Below, one piece after another: positions 26,321 to 32,723 of a stretch of DNA of 32,723 bases. Origin of the DNA: Candidatus Omnitrophota bacterium (lineage in GTDB: Bacteria > Omnitrophota > Gorgyraeia > Duberdicusellales > 4484-171); the NCBI GenBank assembly GCA_023819315.1, contig JAMWBQ010000009.1, positions 1 to 32,723 of the forward strand. The letters run 5' to 3'. The position numbers were made by a program, and so were the translations under genes. Each line of letters begins with the position of its first letter. Positions within the stretch are counted from its first letter, which is position 1. The notes beneath the pieces were generated by a model. It did no database searches. It saw only the letters and a program-made list of their open reading frames with translations, and was not told where the DNA came from.

Positions 26321-26923
26321 TTAAGAAGTAATTACCAATTTTCTCCTACAATGAGGGCAGACAATACGGAACCGATCGTAACGAAGAATCTTTTCTTCTC
26401 CCTTACCCACATCGTCTCTTACTAATAGTTCTTTTTGGTGAAGAGAGATTAGGGAGGTATTAGAAACAAAAAGAGGCCCTAACTTATTTATTGTCCAAAA
26501 AATATGCTCTGAAGTTACAATTGGTTACTCACATATTTCGCAAACAAACAATTCCTTTTCAATTCTCTGAAAGAGTTGTTCCCTATTCTCCGTAACAGAA
26601 ATATCAAATTCGTTAGAAAGAATTATACCCTTCTCGGTCAAACAATGAAGCTGGCATTGTCCACATTCAATACAGATATCCCATCTAACCTTTAATATCC
26701 TTTTATATCCGGAGCCGCTCTTTACATCTTTAAAACTCAATGCTCCTGTAGGACATACATTTACACAAGCAGTGCAACCTACACAATCTTCTTCATAAAA
26801 GTATGGTTTACCCCTAAAAGAAGGATAAGGGATATGCTTTTGATGAGGAAATTTTGTGGTATAGGGTTTGCTCAACAAAGCCCTTATTGCTTCTTTTATC
26901 TCTCTCAGTTTAGGATACTTCAT
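26321..26923 (-). pseudogene. HycF/NuoI-like hydrogenase ferredoxin, frame interrupted by TAA
   Basis: The first 132 codons (26923-26525, ending in TAA) encode a two-cluster ferredoxin: C47, C50, C53, C57 and C84, C87, C90, C94, with an FRGKP start as in HycF and MbhN. The frame then stops within a zinc ribbon whose first half is CEIC (C128, C131). After the TAA the same frame continues open for 67 codons to TAA at 26321, giving a second half VCPHC. Together they equal the HycF/HyfH C-terminus (CRVCNRPFA ... CPECKR). A sense codon mutated to TAA, a sequencing error or read-through could explain it. The electron-transfer part itself is whole. Confidence 0.8.
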
Positions 26924-26929
26924 ACAAAA

Positions 26930-27259
26930 CTAAACTTTATTCTTCTGGGAATAAAAATCGCATTTACTTTTCTCCCAAAGTTTTATTCCTCCCTTATAGG
27001 AAGCTCTTGCCAATGCATGGGAAGCGGTAGGAGAAGTAAGCAAAACAAAAATTAATGCAAGTATACACTTTATACCTGTAGGATTAAATCCTACCATCAC
27101 GTATGTACCAAAAAGAATACTTGCTGTTCCAAAAGTAACACATTTAGTAGATGCCTGAAGACGATTATATACATCAGGAAAACGCACTAATCCCAAACAA
27201 CCTAAGAAATCAAAAACTAACCCCATAACTATGAAAATTATGCCTATTACCTCAATCAT
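26930..27259 (-). CDS. MnhG/MbhC-like antiporter subunit
   Basis: About 109 residues, three membrane helices. The PF03334-type core GCLGLVRFPDVYNRLQASTK (about 20-39) followed by TFGTASILFG is the MnhG/MrpG signature. The ATG at 27259 is preferred to TTG at 27262: an AAGG site lies about seven bases before it. It overlaps MnhF by 8 bases. In Mbh-type hydrogenases this subunit belongs to the sodium-proton antiporter module, named MbhC in Pyrococcus. Confidence 0.92.
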   Translation of the reverse strand: MIEVIGIIFIVMGLVFDFLGCLGLVRFPDVYNRLQASTKCVTFGTASILFGTYVMVGFNPTGIKCILALIFVLLTSPTASHALARASYKGGIKLWEKSKCDFYSQKNKV

Positions 27260-27617
27260 CAAAATCCTTACCTTCTAAAAATTTTGCTAACGCTAAAGTA
27301 GAAATAAAACTCTGTAATGCCCAGGCAATCCCTATATCTATATACCAGTTACGTTTAGTAGAAATAGTTAAAAGAGCACATATACCTAAGATTAAAATTC
27401 CTAACATATCTATACTAACAATTCTATCCGAGGCAGTAGGACCTCTAAAGATACGGAATAAACAGAAAAACGCACTTATTATAATTATCCCTATCCCTCG
27501 TTTCAATAGCCCTAAATAGGAAAGTTTGGGATAAATGAGCATCTCTAAAGGTAAAAATACCACTACTACCAAAAGAGAAACGATAAGGATTAAACCTAAA
27601 AAATATCTTAACTTCAT
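27252..27617 (-). CDS. MnhF/MbhB-like antiporter subunit
   Basis: 121 residues with three membrane helices. The family centre GPTASDRIVSIDMLGILILG (about 60-79) is a clear MnhF/MrpF signature. The stop of the MnhE gene and this ATG share one base (TAATG), so coupling is likely. The N-terminus carries about 35 extra residues compared with usual MrpF (about 85-95). Confidence 0.93.
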   Translation of the reverse strand: MKLRYFLGLILIVSLLVVVVFLPLEMLIYPKLSYLGLLKRGIGIIIISAFFCLFRIFRGPTASDRIVSIDMLGILILGICALLTISTKRNWYIDIGIAWALQSFISTLALAKFLEGKDFDD

Positions 27618-28111
27618 TATTCAAATATTTTTTTTAGAATCCTCTCAAACCTCTTCACAATCATCTCTGTAGCTTTCTCTACATCGGTTGTCTTTACATC
27701 AATCCAATGGATATACAAGCACCCCTTCTCTTTATCTATATCCACAGTTAATGTTCCGGGAGTTAAAGTGATTGAATTGGCTAAGAAGGTTAAAGCAGTA
27801 TCATTCCTTAAGGTTGTTTCTACTTTTACAATCCCGGGATTTAAAGGCTTATTAGGGTGAATAACTCTTAAAGCCACATCTATATTAGACTTAAAACACT
27901 CCCATAAGAATAGAGGTATGTAATATAAAAACCAGAAATATCGCTGAGGATGAAAGAAAAGATTGGGTCTCTGTGTGAATAGTTCACCTGTTAAGTAAGC
28001 AACAAAACCTGATACAATTAACCCTATTATTAAATGCTGCCAATCTAAAGAACCGGTAAGCAAAAGCCACACTATAAATCCCAAAATTAATAGGATCGTT
28101 CTACTTTTCAT
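27617..28111 (-). CDS. MnhE/MbhA-like antiporter subunit
   Basis: 164 residues. Hydrophobic N-terminus (SRTILLILGFIVWLLLTGS) with the family features HLIIGLIVSGFVAYLTG and the cytoplasmic half NSITLTPGTLTVDID (about 112-126), the MnhE hallmark. Length is normal. It overlaps the MnhD gene by 11 bases. Mrp and Mbh complexes both need this subunit for assembly. Confidence 0.93.
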   Translation of the reverse strand: MKSRTILLILGFIVWLLLTGSLDWQHLIIGLIVSGFVAYLTGELFTQRPNLFFHPQRYFWFLYYIPLFLWECFKSNIDVALRVIHPNKPLNPGIVKVETTLRNDTALTFLANSITLTPGTLTVDIDKEKGCLYIHWIDVKTTDVEKATEMIVKRFERILKKIFE

Positions 28112-29597
28112 TGTTTATACTCTGGTTTATATTCTTGTAATCTAACCCCCCCAAAATAACTTTTTGTGCTGGCAAAAGAAAATAATTGTTTAAATAGGGG
28201 ATAAGCATACCCCCACTTAAAATACAGATAATAGCTAAAATTACCATCGCAGTTCTCATAAAAATGGGCACCTCTTTAACCTCTTTGTATAAACTATTTA
28301 ATTTGCCCAAGAAAGCAAATTTTTGCACCTTCATAAAGGAAGAAAGAGTAAGGATACTACCAATAATTGCCCAAATAGCATAACCAATATATCCCTTTTC
28401 CATACACGCAATAATAATTAAAAGCTTACTAAAAAAACCATTGAACGGAGGTATACCTGAAATACTTAAAGAAGCAATTAAAGATGTCCATCCCGTCAGA
28501 GGCATATTCTTACGTAAACCTCCCATCTTAGAAAGATCTCTTGTTCCTATAGTGTACTCTATTGCTCCTGAATTAAGAAAAAGTAAAGATTTAAATACTG
28601 AATGATTAAATAGATGGAATAGTCCACCTAAAACACCTAAAGGTGTACCTAAACCAATGCCCAATATTATATACCCAATTTGACTTATAGAATGATAGGC
28701 TAACAGCCGCTTAATATCCATCTGAGTAATAGCCAGGATCACTCCTACCATTATAGATAAAACTCCTAAGAACATAAGGATATCAAGAAAAATCTGATTT
28801 ACTCCTAAAAGATTATAGAAAATTCTTAAAAGTAAATATACTCCTAAAGTTTTAATAAGCACTCCTGATAAGGTTGCCGAGATAGGTGCAGGTGCAGAAG
28901 GATGGGCATCAGGCAACCAAGCATGAAAAGGCACAATAGCAGATTTTAATCCTACCCCTAAGAAAAATAAAACTGCAGAAAATATCACTACCGGCACTAT
29001 CCCCTTCTCCCAGAGAACCACTCCCATATCAGCAATATTTAATGTAGAAGTGTAAGAATATAAGAGAGCGATACCTAAAAGAATACATAGAGAAGCAAAC
29101 GAACTCATTACTAAATATTTAAAAGAAGCTTCTAACTCTTCTGCTTCTACACCATAAGCTACCAAAGCATAACTTGCCACGGAAGCAATCTCTAAGAAAA
29201 CAAATACATTAAAAATATCTCCACTGATAAGCAAACCGTTCATACCGGCAAGCATAAAAAGAAACAAAGTATAGAACTTATACTTAGAAGTGAACTTTTC
29301 CATATAATTTACAGAAAAAAGAGTAATCGTCCAAGCAATAAAATTAACTGTAATTAACATAAACCTTGTTAATCCATCTATAACTAAAGTTATCCCCCAA
29401 GGAGGTAACCATCCTCCCACCTTATACAATAGAGGCTCAAATGGCTTAAAAAACAATATAAACAAAGACAACAAGAATAAAACAAAAGTAGTAATATTAG
29501 CAAAGATATCGGTAAAAAATTTAGAGTGCCTTCCTACCAAGTATATAATAAATGCTCCCGAAAGAGGAAGAATAGTAAAAAAAGGAATAATTACCAT
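28101..29597 (-). CDS. MnhD/MbhH-like proton- or sodium-translocating subunit
   Basis: 498 residues, about 14 membrane helices, of the complex I antiporter-like family. The key ion-channel Glu (E136 in FLEIASVASYALVAYG) and the Lys of GLKSAIVPFHAWLPDAHPSA are both present, as are the LIKTLGVYLLLR and HSISQIGYI stretches and the loop GIPPFNGFFSKL. In Mbh hydrogenase the equivalent MbhH is the antiporter-like subunit that takes part in ion pumping. It precedes mnhE with a short overlap and follows MnhC by one base. Confidence 0.93.
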   Translation of the reverse strand: MVIIPFFTILPLSGAFIIYLVGRHSKFFTDIFANITTFVLFLLSLFILFFKPFEPLLYKVGGWLPPWGITLVIDGLTRFMLITVNFIAWTITLFSVNYMEKFTSKYKFYTLFLFMLAGMNGLLISGDIFNVFVFLEIASVASYALVAYGVEAEELEASFKYLVMSSFASLCILLGIALLYSYTSTLNIADMGVVLWEKGIVPVVIFSAVLFFLGVGLKSAIVPFHAWLPDAHPSAPAPISATLSGVLIKTLGVYLLLRIFYNLLGVNQIFLDILMFLGVLSIMVGVILAITQMDIKRLLAYHSISQIGYIILGIGLGTPLGVLGGLFHLFNHSVFKSLLFLNSGAIEYTIGTRDLSKMGGLRKNMPLTGWTSLIASLSISGIPPFNGFFSKLLIIIACMEKGYIGYAIWAIIGSILTLSSFMKVQKFAFLGKLNSLYKEVKEVPIFMRTAMVILAIICILSGGMLIPYLNNYFLLPAQKVILGGLDYKNINQSINNEK

Positions 29598-29598
29598 A

Positions 29599-29949
29599 TT
29601 AACCTTTCAGTTTACTAATTTTGGTTATATCGAATGTGCCATACTTTTCGTATATTCTTATAGCAATCCCTACAACCAATGCTGTGGTAGCTAAACCGAT
29701 AACTATTGATGTTAGAACTAAAGCTTGCGGAAGAGGGTCAACCATATCAAGGATTGATTGGTCAGGTGAATATAGAGGAGAACGTCCACCCATCTTATAT
29801 CCTACAAGAACTAAAAAAAGATTAGCTGCATACTCGCATATCACCAAACCAATAATTATTTTAATAATGTTTCTCTTCCGCAGAACTCCGTACAGCCCCA
29901 CGCAAAAGAAAACTAAACACAAAAAATATGGTAGATAACTATTATTCAT
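29599..29949 (-). CDS. MnhC/MbhG-like (NuoK-type) subunit
   Basis: 116 residues, three membrane helices. IIIGLVICEYAANLFLV contains the conserved Glu of the NuoK fold (helix 2), followed by the Mrp-type loop DPLPQALVLTSIVIGLATTAL (split here by type), a hallmark that separates MnhC from true NuoK. It overlaps the MnhB gene by 8 bases. Normal length. Confidence 0.93.
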   Translation of the reverse strand: MNNSYLPYFLCLVFFCVGLYGVLRKRNIIKIIIGLVICEYAANLFLVLVGYKMGGRSPLYSPDQSILDMVDPLPQALVLTSIVIGLATTALVVGIAIRIYEKYGTFDITKISKLKG

Positions 29950-30394
29950 CTTTAGAAGTAAACTTTAACAATATCAACACTAAAAATATTCCAAATAATC
30001 CCAATCCTACCTTTAAAGCAATAGCGATATTAGAGAAAATTATACTTCCTGCAGAGAATAACTCAAATGGTTTACCTTTGCTAAACCAATCTAAGAAGAA
30101 GTATCCTCCCATAAACCCTAAAATAGCGATACCCAAAAACAAGAGAGCGCCTACACTCTCTAAAACTGATATAAATGTTTTAGGTAAAATTCTCAAGGCC
30201 TCTTCTCTTCCAAAAGCAAGCATAAGATGGATAAAAGATATCGCAACAATTACTCCTCCTGCAAATCCTCCTCCTGGAGAGATATGGCCATGGAGGGTAA
30301 TATATAATCCATAGAGAAGAATTAATCCTACGGTTAAACCTGTAATTGTCTTTACAATTAATGTCATCCCCTTATCTTTATTATCATAACTCAT
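29942..30394 (-). CDS. MnhB/MbhF-like antiporter subunit
   Basis: About 150 residues, four helices. YGLYITLHGHISPGGGFAGG (about 33-52) is the MnhB hallmark. A TTG at 30412 would add six residues, but the ATG at 30394 has a GAGGAG site about ten bases before it and is preferred. It overlaps the fused MbhD/E gene by 11 bases. Confidence 0.92.
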   Translation of the reverse strand: MSYDNKDKGMTLIVKTITGLTVGLILLYGLYITLHGHISPGGGFAGGVIVAISFIHLMLAFGREEALRILPKTFISVLESVGALLFLGIAILGFMGGYFFLDWFSKGKPFELFSAGSIIFSNIAIALKVGLGLFGIFLVLILLKFTSKDE

Positions 30395-30929
30395 CTTCTT
30401 CTTTCTCCTCAAGTTTTTTCCTACCTTTCTTCCTCATTACTGTCATCACTCCCACCACACTGGCAAAAAGGACAGTTGCCTCTCCTAAAGTATCGTAGGC
30501 TCTAAAATTTAAAATTATAGAAGAAACCAAATTAGCCGATCTAACTAATTCTTTAGCATGATCAAGATAAAATTGGGATATGCGCATAAGAGGATAGCCG
30601 AAGGGGGGTAAATCTTTTATAGCTAAATAACCTAAATAGAGGAAAATTATTATAAAGACAAAAGAAACAATTGTATTAAATACCCATCTACCCGAAGTAG
30701 AGAATGGTAGATCTTTTTTTATAGTAGCTCTAATTAAGATTATTAAACAGAGGATCTCTACTACCAACTGCGTAATTGCTAAATCAGGTGCTTTCAATAT
30801 CAAAAAAACGATACATAAACCTAAACCACTTGCTCCCAATGCCACTACTGCCGAAAGTAAATCTTTTACCTCAAGAGCGATAAGCGCTCCTAAGATCATA
30901 AATATTAAAAGAATATTTAATTCTAACAT
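30384..30929 (-). CDS. Fused MbhD/MbhE-like subunit (MrpA C-terminal region)
   Basis: 181 residues. The first half (1-75, LLSAVVALGASGLGLCIVF, KAPDLAITQLVVEIL) matches the DUF4040/MbhD part that corresponds to the C-terminal side of MrpA. The second half (about 128-165, VSSIILNFRAYDTLGEATV) matches MbhE. In Pyrococcus these are two genes; here they are one frame. The C-terminus is charged (KKGRKKLEEKEEDEL). It lies two bases after the ND5-like gene. Confidence 0.85.
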   Translation of the reverse strand: MLELNILLIFMILGALIALEVKDLLSAVVALGASGLGLCIVFLILKAPDLAITQLVVEILCLIILIRATIKKDLPFSTSGRWVFNTIVSFVFIIIFLYLGYLAIKDLPPFGYPLMRISQFYLDHAKELVRSANLVSSIILNFRAYDTLGEATVLFASVVGVMTVMRKKGRKKLEEKEEDEL

Positions 30930-30931
30930 AA

Positions 30932-32557
30932 CTACCTAAAAAATAAATATAATAACCCTAACATCCCTATCAAACACCAAACTAAGTACGTAGGTAAAAC
31001 TCCATTATGAAGGAAACTTAAGAATCTACCTAATAAAAAAATTAATCTCTTGCCTTGATCGTAGATATCAAAATATTTATTCTCTGCACTATTGTAAATT
31101 TTTTTAAGTAAGGATAAATCTTTTATCGTATTGTAAAAATCTTCACTCTTAACCTCATCCTCTAATACTTCTCCTCCTATATAAGATGAACTATAACGAA
31201 TACTTCTTGCGGAAAAGAAGAATAAAATTAAACCCAAAATTATACCTGAAACAATTAAACCTGTAGAAAGAAGTGGTCGCCATAATCCAGAAAAGTAAAT
31301 TTCTCCTACTCCTTTCTCTATGAACTTCAATATCGTAGAGTAGGCAAATAAGCCAAAAATTATACATAGTAAGGATAGGATAAATGGTGGAAAATAGAGA
31401 CTAAAGCCTACCTCTTTAACTATCTTCTTAGGTTTACCTAAAAATACCGAAGAGATAAGTTTTAAGAAAGAAGCTAAAGTCAAACCCGAACCAACCAATG
31501 CCATAACTAAAGATAAAGAGATGGTAACCTTTAGGGTTATAAATGTAGTGTTATTAAATAAATCTAACAAACTCTGATAGATCATCCATTTAGAAACGAA
31601 ACCATTAAAAGGAGGTATTCCTGATATAGAGAAAGAAGCAATCAAGGTAAAGAGAAAGGTAAGAGGCATAAATTTACCAATACCTCCTAAATCCTCTAAT
31701 TCACTGCTCCCGCTTTGCTTCTCTACATTACCGGCACATAAGAATAAGCAAGATTTATAAATGGCGTGATTAACCATATGGAATAACCCTGAAGCTAAAC
31801 CTAAAGATGTTGCTGAAGTTATCCCCAAAATCATATAACCCACTTGAGAAACAGCATGGTAGCCCAATAGTCTTTTTATATTATGCTGAATCAATGCCAT
31901 CATTACAGCAAAAATTACCGTTGATGAGCCTATAATGAGAAGAAAAATTTTTGCCCAATTATCTAAAATAAATGTATCCTTCACTATTCTTGCTAATAGA
32001 TATATCCCTAAAAGTTTATCCAAAGAAGCTGGTAAATAAGCTACCACTGGTACAGTAGTATCTTTAGCTACATCGGGTATCCAAGTATGTAAGGGTATAG
32101 CACCTGCTTTAGCAAAACAACCAAGAGCAATAAAGATAAAAGATAAAAGAGCTAACCCATTGTTTATTATCAAAGGTTGTTTGTCAACATAGAGATTAAA
32201 CGATAGCGAGGAAGTTAAATATGCATATAAAATAAACCCTAAGAGCATAAGTCCATCGCTACCACCTACAATAATAAAAGTCTTTTTTGCCGTAGATGAA
32301 GCATCATCGGACAGGTTTATTAATTGAAAAAGAGTAAAACCTAAGAAACCCCATAAACTGATAACGATCCATACATTTCTTGTGAAAACTACTCCTATGC
32401 TTAAAATACCTGTGATCAAAAACCAGAAGTAATAGGAAAACTTTCTCTCTTTGATGTAGCCAAACGAATAGATAAGAATAATCAAAATGAAGAAAGAGAT
32501 AAAAGTTGCTACCAACTTAGATAAGTTATCTAAAATAAACAAATCACTTATTATCAT
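30932..32557 (-). CDS. ND5-like ion-translocating subunit with altered channel residues
   Basis: 541 residues, about 14 helices plus a C-terminal part with a long amphipathic region, as in NuoL-type proteins. The helix 7 Lys is kept (K150 in CFAKAGAIPLHTWIPD), and HMVNHAIYKSCLF and FNGFVSKW match the family. The helix 5 Glu of NuoL (GWEGVGL) is Gly70 here (SLWGFLGF), and the HAATM region is replaced by LPASLDKLLGIYLL (about 175-188). The start overlaps the hydrogenase large subunit by 14 bases. Such subunits occur alongside MnhD homologues in some group 4 hydrogenases. Confidence 0.88.
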   Translation of the reverse strand: MIISDLFILDNLSKLVATFISFFILIILIYSFGYIKERKFSYYFWFLITGILSIGVVFTRNVWIVISLWGFLGFTLFQLINLSDDASSTAKKTFIIVGGSDGLMLLGFILYAYLTSSLSFNLYVDKQPLIINNGLALLSFIFIALGCFAKAGAIPLHTWIPDVAKDTTVPVVAYLPASLDKLLGIYLLARIVKDTFILDNWAKIFLLIIGSSTVIFAVMMALIQHNIKRLLGYHAVSQVGYMILGITSATSLGLASGLFHMVNHAIYKSCLFLCAGNVEKQSGSSELEDLGGIGKFMPLTFLFTLIASFSISGIPPFNGFVSKWMIYQSLLDLFNNTTFITLKVTISLSLVMALVGSGLTLASFLKLISSVFLGKPKKIVKEVGFSLYFPPFILSLLCIIFGLFAYSTILKFIEKGVGEIYFSGLWRPLLSTGLIVSGIILGLILFFFSARSIRYSSSYIGGEVLEDEVKSEDFYNTIKDLSLLKKIYNSAENKYFDIYDQGKRLIFLLGRFLSFLHNGVLPTYLVWCLIGMLGLLYLFFR

Positions 32558-32723
32558 AACTCTCTTTTAGTTTAAAAGTCTTTTGCTGACACAACTTTAT
32601 CAATTCATCACCTTTAAATATTTTTTCTCCTTCTTTAGAGAATGCTACACTCCGTTCGGTGCAACAATAACAAGGGTCAACAGCGGCTAAGATTATTGCT
32701 GCATCGGATATGGTGTATCCGGG
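32544..32723 (-). CDS. C-terminus of group 4 [NiFe]-hydrogenase large subunit (partial)
   Basis: The last 59 codons, open to the right edge; the frame ends with TGA at 32546-32544. AAVDPCYCCTER matches the C-terminal Ni-ligand motif DPCxxCTxR of HycE, MbhL and EchE. The first and last Cys of CYCC would bind nickel and iron. After the Arg, a 35-residue tail starting SVAFSKEGEK follows, like the HycE tail that is removed by HycI after Arg. Complex I NuoD and the Ehr-type relatives lack these Cys, so a true hydrogenase is supported. It starts a coupled run with the ND5-like gene. Confidence 0.88.
   Translation of the reverse strand, partial: PGYTISDAAIILAAVDPCYCCTERSVAFSKEGEKIFKGDELIKLCQQKTFKLKESYDNK

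Noticed and set aside
26321-26524. A separate small zinc-ribbon gene starting at the rare codon ATT (26521)
   Set aside because: The frame is continuous with the ferredoxin across the TAA, has no ATG, and GTG comes only late. It fits the C-terminus of HycF much better than an independent gene.
26525-26527. TAA reassigned to an amino acid in this organism
   Set aside because: TAA ends panB, mnhE and other genes at the expected lengths, so a general code change is not supported.
29621-30314. Open frames on the + strand of 105 and 128 codons here, and many shorter ones elsewhere
   Set aside because: They lie opposite clear membrane-protein genes (MnhB, MnhC), have low-complexity composition and no ribosome site, and match no family I know. 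They are antisense shadows.
27252-32557. A complex I (Nuo) or a pure Mrp antiporter operon instead of a hydrogenase
   Set aside because: The large subunit has the DPCxxC Ni ligands lacking in NuoD, a HycF-like ferredoxin is present, and a hydrogenase maturation protease is nearby.

Overview
This is an AT-rich, gene-dense bacterial window. Every gene lies on the minus strand, so transcription runs from the right edge to the left. Four predicted lipoproteins (cysteines after short hydrophobic leaders) point to a diderm. The gene order mixes Firmicutes-like blocks (phoH-pgpH-ybeY-recO; tsaC-ywlE-rpiB-glyA-dCMP deaminase-nrdR) with a DUF3568-like lipoprotein and an Mbh-type hydrogenase. I suspect an anaerobic candidate-phylum bacterium of the Omnitrophota kind, but no rRNA or tRNA gene is present to confirm that.

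Right part (26321-32723): a membrane-bound group 4 [NiFe] hydrogenase with an Mrp-type antiporter module. In transcription order: the C-terminus of the large subunit (window edge, with the Ni-binding DPCxxC motif and a cleavable tail), an ND5-like subunit, a fused MbhD/MbhE-like protein, MnhB, MnhC, MnhD, MnhE, MnhF and MnhG homologues, and a HycF/NuoI-like ferredoxin whose frame is cut by one in-frame TAA inside its C-terminal zinc ribbon. The catalytic partners (small subunit, NuoH-like and NuoC-like subunits) must lie beyond the right edge. Next come a MazG-like pyrophosphohydrolase and a fusion of a HAD phosphatase with a HycI-like hydrogenase maturation protease, the enzyme class expected to trim the large-subunit tail.

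Middle (17860-24867): three lipoprotein genes in a row (DUF3568-like, two-domain thermonuclease, M48 protease), then purB-purM-purD-purE, then a fusion of tRNA threonylcarbamoyl-AMP synthase (TsaC) with a YwlE-type protein-arginine phosphatase. An extended -10 promoter at 17808-17816 opens the next block (11181-17765): rpiB, glyA, dCMP deaminase, nrdR, bifunctional nuclease and dnaE.

Left part (1-11161): a strong promoter (11164-11192) sits directly before an HU/IHF gene and may give a leaderless message. It is followed by hisS, a GAD-less aspS, a LysM lipoprotein, phoH, a shortened pgpH, ybeY, recO, queF, polX, apbE and panB. Downstream of panB, positions 1-127 are the end of an insertion-like element: repeated TGTCA motifs, a nested hairpin over the ribosome binding site, and the first nine codons of an ORF running off the left edge.

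No stretch above 300 bases lacks a gene. The largest non-coding gaps are 118 bases (28-145), 94 bases (17766-17859) and 89 bases (14580-14668). The 218 bases between the hydrogenase ferredoxin stop and the MazG-like gene hold the rest of the interrupted ferredoxin frame. No tRNA, rRNA, CRISPR array or convincing intrinsic terminator was seen.
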